A stretch of DNA of 22,206 nt from an uncultured Pseudomonadota bacterium. Its GTDB lineage: Bacteria; Pseudomonadota; Alphaproteobacteria; Rs-D84. Shown here in pieces: positions 1-5,344 of this stretch. Positions within the stretch are counted from its first letter, which is position 1, and every line of letters begins with the position of its first letter. A program made the position numbers and the translations under genes. Below the pieces are notes generated by a model that saw nothing but the letters and a program-made list of their open reading frames with translations, was not told the DNA's origin and searched no databases. The DNA lies in NCBI GenBank assembly GCA_947306185.1, contig CAMZFU010000015.1, forward strand, positions 1 through 22,206, written 5' to 3'.

Positions 1-333
1 TCTTATTTCTAAAACTTTATTCTTGTAGTCTTTTAATATTCTAAAAAGTGCAAAAAATGTCCATAAATCGGGACGTAAATCTGAAAGATTTGGGTGCCCC
101 AATGCCCCAACAAATGTCATTTTGCCTATTCCGCGCCGTTTAAATTCGCGCAGCGCCCGTCCGCCACCGCCCAATCTAACCACCATATCGGGTTTAAGGC
201 GTTCATCGTAGAAATTCTTTAACCCAACAACAAAAACATCCCACCCATTTCGGCGCAACGCATCACGCGCAAAAAATGGTAATTTCAAGGCGCCCGCAAC
301 AAGGGCAATTTTTTTGTCGTTATCTTTTTTCAT
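1..333 (-). CDS. lpxI: UDP-2,3-diacylglucosamine diphosphatase LpxI, N-terminal part (runs off window)
   Basis: The minus strand is open from an ATG at 333 to the window edge (111 codons, no stop), so only the N-terminal domain is visible. It reads IALVAGALKLPFFARDALR, then WDVFVVGLKNF, VVRLGGGGRALREFKRRG and HPNLSDLRPDLW. These are the landmarks of the LpxI (DUF1009) family: an N-terminal 'GxLP' segment, a VRLGxxGR stretch and the 'PxLxDLRPD' motif. LpxI hydrolyses UDP-2,3-diacylglucosamine to lipid X at the cytoplasmic face of the inner membrane, replacing LpxH in many alphaproteobacteria. In such genomes it usually lies close to lpxA/lpxB, which would be off the left edge. The family assignment is from recalled motifs; the C-terminal catalytic domain is not visible. 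Confidence 0.85.
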   Translation of the reverse strand, partial: MKKDNDKKIALVAGALKLPFFARDALRRNGWDVFVVGLKNFYDERLKPDMVVRLGGGGRALREFKRRGIGKMTFVGALGHPNLSDLRPDLWTFFALFRILKDYKNKVLEIR

Positions 334-422
334 CTTAGTTTAATTTTAAGCATAAATCACGCTGGAATCAAGTTAGTTTTTATGATACAATTTACATGAG
401 TATAATCTTAAGTGAGATACAA

Positions 423-1235
423 ATGAAAAAAATACATAATGTTGCAATATTGTTTGCCATGTGTGCTGGAATTGTCGGTACAAGTTCGGCAAAAGACAAA
501 AGGTTCACAGCGGAAATCAAAGAGGGTTTGATGAACGCCGTTGCGTCACAATATACGGTTGTCCCAGGACCACAATACAGTACGGTATCAGTGGTTGATA
601 CGACAACATATGACGGTGGATACGGTGAATTAGGTCAGGAAGTTTTCTATGATGTGCCAAGCGCAACGAAAACAGATTATGAAATGTTTATTCCGACAAC
701 GATGTATCTGCGTTTGGGTGGTGGGCTGAACATTCCGTTTGCAACAACTGATTCTGATGCGTTTGGACATAAACAGCCATCCCAAGGGTCTTGGAATGCA
801 ACCATTGGGTTGGGGTGGAACATGTCTTCGTATGTGCGTACAGAATTGGCGTTCCAAGAATCTACATTTAAATTCAAGGGTGTATCAAACTTGCACGCAA
901 GTTATCATACATTTAATGGGATGTTGTATTTCGATTTCTTACGCCGTTATGTGCATAGTGGTGATATTACATACCGTCGTATATTTGTGCCGTTTATGGG
1001 TTTGGGTGTTGGTGTTGGTACATATAACTTTATTGGCACTGATGGTGCAAATGGTCTTGTTGTGGCGGCACCGCGTGCAGAATTGGGTATGAATTTTATG
1101 CTGAATGATTTAATCGGGCTTGATATTGCGTATCAATACCAGATGTTCATTGAAAAAGGTTTTGGATGGGATACAAAAAATACCAGTGTTGATAACATCA
1201 GCAATATTATGGCAACAATAAGAGTAAATTTCTGA
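423..1235 (+). CDS. Outer-membrane beta-barrel protein (porin-like, 8-strand type)
   Basis: A 270-residue secreted protein. I chose the ATG at 423 because it puts a classical signal peptide at the N-terminus (MKKIHNVAILFAMCAGIVGT, cleavage likely after SSA); an upstream ATG at 396 in the same frame would bury it. The mature protein alternates short hydrophobic and polar segments with many Gly and aromatic residues (MYLRLGGGLNIPF, WNATIGLGWNM, FMGLGVGVG) and ends in a C-terminal Phe (ATIRVNF), the usual BAM recognition end. This is the pattern of small OmpA/OmpW/Omp25-like barrels. The next gene encodes a similar protein 13 bp downstream, so they are probably co-transcribed. The precise subfamily and any ligand are unknown. 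Confidence 0.75.
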   Translation: MKKIHNVAILFAMCAGIVGTSSAKDKRFTAEIKEGLMNAVASQYTVVPGPQYSTVSVVDTTTYDGGYGELGQEVFYDVPSATKTDYEMFIPTTMYLRLGGGLNIPFATTDSDAFGHKQPSQGSWNATIGLGWNMSSYVRTELAFQESTFKFKGVSNLHASYHTFNGMLYFDFLRRYVHSGDITYRRIFVPFMGLGVGVGTYNFIGTDGANGLVVAAPRAELGMNFMLNDLIGLDIAYQYQMFIEKGFGWDTKNTSVDNISNIMATIRVNF

Positions 1236-1248
1236 TAAGGAACGTATT

Positions 1249-1884
1249 ATGAGAAGAATTTTGATTTGTTTGTTATGCATACTGCCGCTTTCGGCCAATG
1301 CAGAAATTATTTATCGCACGCAAAAGACGGGCTCTGTGCCGGGAATGGTCGAAGATAGAAATACGTTTGCGAACGAACATATGTTTTATTTCGGTGCAAT
1401 GTATAACTATTCTATGTGGCAGAATTATGCAGATGATACAAACCTTGCACGGGGCAGGGGTACATCCGGGTTTGATGCGATGTTGGGTGTGCGTGTAAAT
1501 GACACGTTCCGTATTGAAGGAAACTATATGTACAGTCGTGCAAAATGGGATATAGTATCATTGAATACAAATACCGTGTTTATGAATGCTATTGTTGATG
1601 CGCGCATAGATAGCCTTTATCGTTTATTCTATAAACAGAAATTAGTACCGTATGTTGGTGCGGGTGCCGGTTTGACATGGTATAATGCCAATGATACAGA
1701 ATTTAAAAACGAAGCCAATTTATCATTGGCGGCCATGGCTGGTTTGGGTATGGAATTCGGTGAATATTTTGCACTAGATTTTGGATATCGTTATGTCTAT
1801 ATGTTTAGTCCAAAAGTAGAAGTGATGCCAGATTTAGTTCCATCGGCCCATCAGATTCGTTTTGGCGCACGCATAAATTTCTAG
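1249..1884 (+). CDS. Outer-membrane beta-barrel protein (second of a tandem pair)
   Basis: A 211-residue protein with a signal peptide (MRRILICLLCILPLSANAE), preceded by AAGGAA at a good distance. The body shows repeated amphipathic strands (MFYFGAMYNYSMW, GFDAMLGVRVNDTFRIEGNYMY, LVPYVGAGAGLTWY, ALDFGYRYVYMF) and ends in IRFGARINF, again a C-terminal Phe. The size and strand number suit an 8-strand barrel of the Rickettsia/Brucella surface-antigen type. It shares strand style and C-terminal end with the preceding gene, suggesting an old tandem duplication followed by strong divergence. Its physiological role is not deducible from the sequence. Confidence 0.75.
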   Translation: MRRILICLLCILPLSANAEIIYRTQKTGSVPGMVEDRNTFANEHMFYFGAMYNYSMWQNYADDTNLARGRGTSGFDAMLGVRVNDTFRIEGNYMYSRAKWDIVSLNTNTVFMNAIVDARIDSLYRLFYKQKLVPYVGAGAGLTWYNANDTEFKNEANLSLAAMAGLGMEFGEYFALDFGYRYVYMFSPKVEVMPDLVPSAHQIRFGARINF

Positions 1885-1892
1885 GACCCTAA

Positions 1893-2816
1893 ATGCAGAC
1901 ATGTCCGTGGTTTTCGATTTGTGGCGGTTGTAAATACGATTTTACAGACCCGAATTATTGCGCTGAAAAAAAGAAACTGTTATCAAATTGGAATGTGTCG
2001 CACGACCCGTTTTGGACACCGATTGGGTGCCGTCGTCGTGCGGATTTTTGTTTCGCGGATGGTGCTTTTGGATTTTTTGAACGCCACACAAAAAACATTG
2101 TGCCCGTTAAAACTTGCCCGATTCTTGCTGATGATATAAATAATATGATTCCAAAATTGGCCAAATTGCCGTGGGTTGGTGCCGGTTCGGCATTGGTAAC
2201 ATTGTGTGCAAATGGCATAGATTTGTGTATAACATCAAATGTGCCGTATTTTACGCGCGAATTCAAAGAAGCGGTCCAAAAATTGGGTCTAATTCGTGTC
2301 ACTTGGAACGACCAGGTTGTTATGCGGACAGCGATGCCACGCATTAAGTTTGGTGATATTACGGTTGATTATCCGTGTGGCGCGTTTCTGCAACCAACAA
2401 CAGAAAGCGAAACAGCGATGCGTGACTTCGTTGTTAAACACGTATCTGGGGCAAATCGTGTTGCAGATTTATTCTGTGGTATTGGTAATTTTACATTTGC
2501 ATTACATGCCGACGGGTTTGATATTTTCGGAACCGGGGTAAAGCGCGATTTATTTAAAAAGCCACTTACAGTAAAAATGCTGAACAATTACGATGTGGTG
2601 GTAATGGATCCGCCACGCGCTGGTGCATTGGAACAAACGCGTGAATTAGTCGAATCGGATGTAAAAAAGATAATATATGTTTCGTGCAATCCGGCAACAT
2701 TGGAACGCGATGCCGAAATATTGAAACGGGCAGGGTACAAAGTTACTGATACCGCGGCATTTGATCAATTTGTTGGTTCGCCCCATTGGGAATTGGCGGT
2801 TGTATTTGAAAAATAA
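1893..2816 (+). CDS. Class I SAM-dependent tRNA/rRNA m5U methyltransferase (RlmC/RlmD/TrmA family)
   Basis: This 307-residue enzyme has the full signature of the Fe-S uridine-C5 methyltransferases. A [4Fe-4S] cluster is expected from Cys4, Cys10, Cys13 (CPWFSICGGC) and Cys75. The SAM-binding motif is VADLFCGIGNF (190-200), the DPPRAG motif starts at 239, and the catalytic nucleophile Cys265 lies in YVSCNPATLERD. The likely general base Glu300 is in PHWE. It lacks the N-terminal TRAM/OB domain of E. coli RlmD and is short (RlmD about 430 residues), mostly through a compact linker between the SAM motif and DPPR. Which uridine it modifies (23S or tRNA) cannot be told from sequence. It follows the barrel genes by 8 bp, and its stop overlaps the 3' end of the convergent small RNA. 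Confidence 0.88.
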   Translation: MQTCPWFSICGGCKYDFTDPNYCAEKKKLLSNWNVSHDPFWTPIGCRRRADFCFADGAFGFFERHTKNIVPVKTCPILADDINNMIPKLAKLPWVGAGSALVTLCANGIDLCITSNVPYFTREFKEAVQKLGLIRVTWNDQVVMRTAMPRIKFGDITVDYPCGAFLQPTTESETAMRDFVVKHVSGANRVADLFCGIGNFTFALHADGFDIFGTGVKRDLFKKPLTVKMLNNYDVVVMDPPRAGALEQTRELVESDVKKIIYVSCNPATLERDAEILKRAGYKVTDTAAFDQFVGSPHWELAVVFEK

Positions 2817-2839
2817 AAAACACCGCCGTTTCCGGCGGT
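2815..2839 (-). terminator. Rho-independent terminator of the small RNA
   Basis: On the minus strand a perfect 7-bp GC-rich stem (2833-2839 with 2822-2828, four-base loop) is followed one base later by six T residues (2820-2815). On the plus strand the hairpin is preceded by A residues and followed only by TATTT, so it would be a poorer terminator for the methyltransferase gene, though it may work in both directions. Confidence 0.8.
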
Positions 2840-3002
2840 ATTTCCGAATGCCCTGAAAGGAAGGAAAGGAGAAAAAGAAATGGGCATTCTAAACTTGGTT
2901 CGGGGTCCAGAGTCCAGAGGAGAGAGAATGTAGGAGGGAGTCTGGAATCTCTGGGCCCCACGAACATTTAAATGTTCGATCAAAGATTGTTGCCTCTTTG
3001 AC
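2815..3002 (-). ncRNA. Candidate small regulatory RNA with two anti-Shine-Dalgarno loops (~187 nt)
   Basis: The minus strand carries a complete transcription unit with no plausible ORF: a sigma70-like promoter (3010-3038), a probable start near 3002, and an intrinsic terminator ending near 2815. The whole transcript folds into successive hairpins by eye: 2996-3001/2980-2985; palindrome 2961-2978; a long interrupted stem 2956-2959/2902-2905, 2949-2954/2907-2912 and 2941-2946/2913-2918; 2882-2889/2846-2853 (8 perfect pairs); and terminator stem 2833-2839/2822-2828. The loops at 2919-2940 (22 nt) and 2854-2881 (28 nt) are almost pure C/U in the RNA, with CUCCCUCCUAC and CUCCUUUCC. These are complementary to Shine-Dalgarno sequences, as in CU-rich alphaproteobacterial sRNAs. 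I do not recognise a named family. The structure is seen directly; the regulatory role is inference. Confidence 0.75.
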
Positions 3003-3009
3003 AAACGAA

Positions 3010-3038
3010 AATATAATACTACAAAATACGTTTGTCAA
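3010..3038 (-). promoter_or_regulatory. Sigma70-type promoter of the small RNA
   Basis: Reading the minus strand: TTGACA (3038-3033), a 17-bp spacer and TATATT (3015-3010). This places the start near 3002, exactly before the first hairpin. A second TTGACA (3051-3046) with TATTTT (3028-3023) at 17 bp could be an alternative upstream promoter. A perfect 10-bp inverted repeat (TTGACAAACG at 2998-3007, CGTTTGTCAA at 3029-3038) brackets the -10 region and could be an operator. Confidence 0.7.
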
Positions 3039-3059
3039 GTGTTTTTGTCAAAATATTTT

Positions 3060-3074
3060 TTTAGTCAAACTAAA
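3060..3074. promoter_or_regulatory. Palindrome TTTAGTCAAACTAAA, possible operator
   Basis: A perfect 6-bp inverted repeat with a 3-bp centre (TTTAGT-CAA-ACTAAA) lies in the divergent region between the small RNA promoter and the promoter of the HTH gene at 3166. It may bind a dimeric HTH repressor; nothing in the sequence proves which. Confidence 0.35.
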
Positions 3075-3104
3075 ACGCCTAAAATTCCTAGGAAAACCTG
3101 CTTG

Positions 3105-3133
3105 TTGCCGTTTTTGCGGAGGTGTCATAAAAT
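3105..3133 (+). promoter_or_regulatory. Putative promoter of the HTH gene
   Basis: TTGCCG (3105-3110), a 17-bp spacer and TAAAAT (3128-3133). The predicted start near 3140 leaves a leader of about 26 bases containing a G-rich ribosome site (GGGGGGA) before the ATG at 3166. Confidence 0.45.
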
Positions 3134-3165
3134 ATAGGTTGTAATACATAAATGGGGGGATTTTT

Positions 3166-3414
3166 ATGACACATGATGATGTTTGGCGCGCAATAGAGCG
3201 ATTCGCAATGGAACACGGAATGTCCTGTTCTGGATTGGCCCGATGCAGTGGTTTAGACCCCACCACTTTCAATAAAAGTAAGCGTTGGACCAAAGAAGGG
3301 CAACCAAGATGGCCTTCGACAAACAGTATTTCCAAAATTCTGTCTTCAACGGGTGCTTCTATTGAAGATTTTACCAAATTTGTCGATAATACGAACAATG
3401 AACAGGTAAAATAA
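3166..3414 (+). CDS. Small HTH DNA-binding protein (S24-repressor N-terminal domain only)
   Basis: An 82-residue protein beginning MTHDDVWRAIERFAMEHGMS, then GLARCSGLDPTTFNKSKRW and QPRWPSTNSISKILSSTGAS. This is the characteristic HTH head of an alphaproteobacterial XRE regulator family whose members normally continue into a C-terminal S24 (LexA/CI-like) domain. Here the reading frame stops after residue 82, and I see no S24 remnant downstream in any frame before the next gene at 3494. It is therefore either a genuine stand-alone HTH protein or a truncated regulator. It is divergent from the small RNA gene, with two inverted repeats between them that it might bind. The family assignment is from recalled sequence patterns; its target is unknown. 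Confidence 0.7.
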   Translation: MTHDDVWRAIERFAMEHGMSCSGLARCSGLDPTTFNKSKRWTKEGQPRWPSTNSISKILSSTGASIEDFTKFVDNTNNEQVK

Positions 3415-3426
3415 ACATAATATATG

Positions 3427-3457
3427 ATGCCGGTTATGTATCACCTGCATTTTTTTG
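3427..3457 (+). terminator. Weak putative terminator after the HTH gene
   Basis: ATGC-c-GG (3427-3433) pairs with CC-t-GCAT (3444-3450) around one mismatch, followed by a run of seven T. The stem is short and imperfect. Confidence 0.35.
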
Positions 3458-3493
3458 TTGGACAGTGGCTAACTTATAGATTATTCTAGAAAT

Positions 3494-3913
3494 ATGCTAT
3501 CTGGAATTCGTATTTTTACGTCTGATGAATATTGGCAACGAATCGCAACAGATCTTAATGCGACGATGGTTGCGGATGCAAAAATTGCGGATGTGAATCT
3601 TGATTCGCTTAAGTTACAATTGCCTGTTTCACTGATTGAACTTAAAACCGCGATAATTGCGGCATCTGATGGTGATGCGATAATAAAACAAATTTTTGGT
3701 AAACGCGTGGATTTATCCCCGTTGCAAACACAAATCGTGATAAAACTTTATCAAAGTGGTGGGATGACAGCCGAAGAACTTAAAATGTCTATTGGTTATG
3801 CCAAGAATGCGGCAACGCATACGGTGGAAACAGCCATATATAGTTTGAGAAAGTTATTTGGGCATGATTTTATAATTAACGAAAATGGGTTGTTTAGAAT
3901 TGGCAGGATATAA
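3494..3913 (+). CDS. Winged-helix (response-regulator C-terminal-like) DNA-binding protein
   Basis: A 139-residue protein. The C-terminal half (about residues 75-139) resembles the winged-helix DNA-binding domain of OmpR/PhoB regulators: LSPLQTQIVIKLYQSGGMTAEELKM, a recognition-helix-like ATHTVETAIYSLRKLFG and a wing ending INENGLFRIGRI. The N-terminal 70 residues are not a full receiver domain; there is no recognisable Asp-Asp/Asp/Lys set, and the segment is too short. It may therefore be phosphorylation-independent. The last 29 bp overlap the start of birA in another frame, which suggests translational coupling and a link to biotin ligase expression. The ATG at 3494 is the first of the frame; its ribosome site is poor. 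The target is unknown. Confidence 0.6.
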   Translation: MLSGIRIFTSDEYWQRIATDLNATMVADAKIADVNLDSLKLQLPVSLIELKTAIIAASDGDAIIKQIFGKRVDLSPLQTQIVIKLYQSGGMTAEELKMSIGYAKNAATHTVETAIYSLRKLFGHDFIINENGLFRIGRI

Positions 3914-4565
3914 GGTATTATCTTTTGATAAAATATCCAGTACGCAATCATACGCGCATGATATGATTGCCCAGGGCAAGGCGTCTGATCATATGGTAAT
4001 TGTTGCGGCGGCACAATATGCCGGCCGTGGCCGATACAGACGGAAATGGATATCGCATCATGGTAATTTATATGCCAGTTTCATTTTCAATTCGGCGGAA
4101 CGTGATCCACGTCTATCATATGCGGTTGCGGTCGCAATTGCAGAAACATTAATATCGTATGGTTTGTCACCATTGATAAAATGGCCGAATGATATATTGG
4201 TTAATAATGCCAAGATATCAGGTGTGCTGATTGAATACGCGGGCCGATTCGTTATTGTTGGTATCGGAATAAATGTTCATACGAATCCAACTGTCCCAGA
4301 ATACAAAACTACGCGTATGGATGAATACACGGATGTAGAAGTGACAGATATAATGTCACGATTGGTTAAAAAATTGGACAAGGTTATCAATGCAGATTTT
4401 GATTCGGTGCGCAAAAGATGGATGGAATTAGCCGCGGGGTTAAATAAACTTGTAAAATATCGTGGCGAAATGGTTGAACTTATTGGCGTTAACGATAATG
4501 GTGCGCTGGTTGTTCGTCGTGGTTCTGAATATTTATTGGTTCATGGTGATGAAATTTCGATGTGA
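3885..4565 (+). CDS. birA: Biotin--[acetyl-CoA-carboxylase] ligase
   Basis: A 226-residue monofunctional (class I) biotin protein ligase. It activates biotin with ATP and attaches it to the biotin carboxyl carrier protein of acetyl-CoA carboxylase. The biotin/ATP-binding loop is GRGRYRRKW (residues 47-55), followed by KWPNDILV (99-106), KISGVLIE (110-117) and GIGINV (126-131). The C-terminal SH3-like domain is recognisable around VKYRGEMVELIG and RRGSEYLLVHGDE. There is no N-terminal HTH, so it cannot repress biotin genes as E. coli BirA does. The start at 3885 overlaps the preceding gene; a TTG a few codons in is an alternative. The next feature downstream is the strong promoter of the phage module, so birA marks the host side of that boundary. 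Confidence 0.9.
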   Translation: MGCLELAGYKVLSFDKISSTQSYAHDMIAQGKASDHMVIVAAAQYAGRGRYRRKWISHHGNLYASFIFNSAERDPRLSYAVAVAIAETLISYGLSPLIKWPNDILVNNAKISGVLIEYAGRFVIVGIGINVHTNPTVPEYKTTRMDEYTDVEVTDIMSRLVKKLDKVINADFDSVRKRWMELAAGLNKLVKYRGEMVELIGVNDNGALVVRRGSEYLLVHGDEISM

Positions 4566-4602
4566 TGAACATCACAGAAAACTTGCGTTTTTTATAAAAC
4601 TC

Positions 4603-4631
4603 TTGACTTTTTAGTCATTTTTTGATATAAT
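4603..4631 (+). promoter_or_regulatory. Strong promoter of the phage module, with overlapping inverted repeat
   Basis: TTGACT (4603-4608), a 17-bp spacer and a perfect TATAAT (4626-4631). A perfect inverted repeat TGACT-TTTT-AGTCA (4604-4617) overlaps the -35 box and is a candidate repressor site. The transcript would start near 4638 and immediately enter the tandem terminators at 4659 and 4685. Confidence 0.75.
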
Positions 4632-4658
4632 ATACGGCATCAAGAGGAGAGATAGTAT

Positions 4659-4681
4659 TCACACGAAAGTGTGATTTTTTT
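4659..4681 (+). terminator. Leader terminator 1
   Basis: Stem TCACAC (4659-4664), GAAA tetraloop, GTGTGA (4669-4674), then seven T. It lies about 20 bases after the predicted transcription start and before any gene of the module. An SD-like AGAGGAGAGA (4643-4652) lies between start and hairpin but has no ATG at a proper distance. Confidence 0.7.
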
Positions 4682-4684
4682 ATG

Positions 4685-4706
4685 CCGCACGTATGTGCGG
4701 TTTTTT
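4685..4706 (+). terminator. Leader terminator 2
   Basis: Stem CCGCAC (4685-4690), loop GTAT, GTGCGG (4695-4700), then six T and CTTT. It is placed back-to-back with leader terminator 1 and 24 bp before the endolysin start, which suggests attenuation or antitermination control. Confidence 0.7.
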
Positions 4707-4729
4707 CTTTGCCCAAAAAGGAAAAAGTC

Positions 4730-5140
4730 ATGCAACTAGAAATACCAGAAATGCAAACCGAAACAATTTGTTTGGCATATGATGTTGCACGTATCGTTTA
4801 TGCGGAAACACTTGCGACATCATTACGTGTTGTTGAGGCATTAACATCTATGATTTCAAATGCCACCAAAAATAATTACCATGATATTGCAAAAATGATA
4901 CAGGATAAAAACATATTTGAATCGATAAATATCGAATCGCAACGACATAAATATTTATATGTGGATACATCACGACGTGATTTCCAAATGTGTCTGCGCG
5001 TTGCGATGCGTATGTTGCACGGTAATCTTGTCGACACGTGTAATCGTGCAACAAGGTTTCATCGTGCGGAATTAATGCCACAATGGGCAAATGCGTGCGG
5101 CTATGTTGCCGATATAGATGGTATTTTGTTTTATGCATAA
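4730..5140 (+). CDS. SleB-like cell wall hydrolase (probable endolysin)
   Basis: A 136-residue protein resembling the Hydrolase_2/SleB domain. The segment VARIVYAETLATSL (19-32) corresponds to the family's 'xRxIYxEARGE' region with the likely catalytic Glu26. The segment CNRATRFHRAELMPQWANAC (104-123) corresponds to the 'GATHFHAxxxxPxWA' motif, followed by ADIDGILFY like the family's 'IGxHxFY' end. SleB-type enzymes cut peptidoglycan and are common alphaproteobacterial phage endolysins. I chose the ATG at 4730 (preceded by AAAAAGGAAAAAG); an upstream ATG at 4682 falls inside the leader terminator hairpin. It is divergent from classical SleB (the GE after YAE is TL), so activity is inferred. 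The next gene is a holin-like protein, making a lysis pair. Confidence 0.65.
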   Translation: MQLEIPEMQTETICLAYDVARIVYAETLATSLRVVEALTSMISNATKNNYHDIAKMIQDKNIFESINIESQRHKYLYVDTSRRDFQMCLRVAMRMLHGNLVDTCNRATRFHRAELMPQWANACGYVADIDGILFYA

Positions 5141-5154
5141 TTTAAGGTTTGTAT

Positions 5155-5343
5155 ATGAGCAGTTTTATTCATGGTGGTTTTTTGGCGAAGCGTAAAACGC
5201 AAATTATGACGGGTGTTGGAATTATATCTGCATTGTGTGCATACCTGGTCGGCGATTCGGATATATATGCCACATTACAGGCAATCATTGCGGTGTGCGG
5301 TGTTTACTTGTTACACAAATCAAACAATAACAAAGGAAAATGA
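5155..5343 (+). CDS. Small two-TM membrane protein, holin-like
   Basis: A 62-residue protein: a short basic N-terminus (HGGFLAKRKTQ), two hydrophobic segments (MTGVGIISALCAYLVG and LQAIIAVCGVYLL) and a basic tail (HKSNNNKGK). The size, two membrane spans and charged tail fit a class II holin, and it follows the endolysin-like gene directly. I use the ATG at 5155; a TTG at 5149 is the alternative. The stop overlaps the ribosome-site region of the scaffold gene, so translation is probably coupled. There is no sequence-family recognition, so the function is from context. Confidence 0.55.
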   Translation: MSSFIHGGFLAKRKTQIMTGVGIISALCAYLVGDSDIYATLQAIIAVCGVYLLHKSNNNKGK

Positions 5344-5344
5344 A

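Noticed and set aside
2816..3010. 6S RNA, signal recognition particle RNA or tmRNA on the plus strand
   Set aside because: The plus strand lacks a T-rich terminator after the structure, and no conserved SRP tetraloop region or tmRNA tag/tRNA-like end is present. Promoter and terminator fit only the minus strand, and the series of separate hairpins does not look like a single 6S rod.
4635..4687. Antiterminator pairing CGGCAT (4635-4640) with ATGCCG (4682-4687)
   Set aside because: It would disrupt the second terminator, but the first bases lie before the predicted transcription start, so the pairing may not exist in the RNA.
4682..4729. ATG at 4682 as start of the endolysin-like gene
   Set aside because: It lies inside the second leader terminator hairpin and has no Shine-Dalgarno; the ATG at 4730 has AAAAAGGAAAAAG and aligns with the start of the conserved region.
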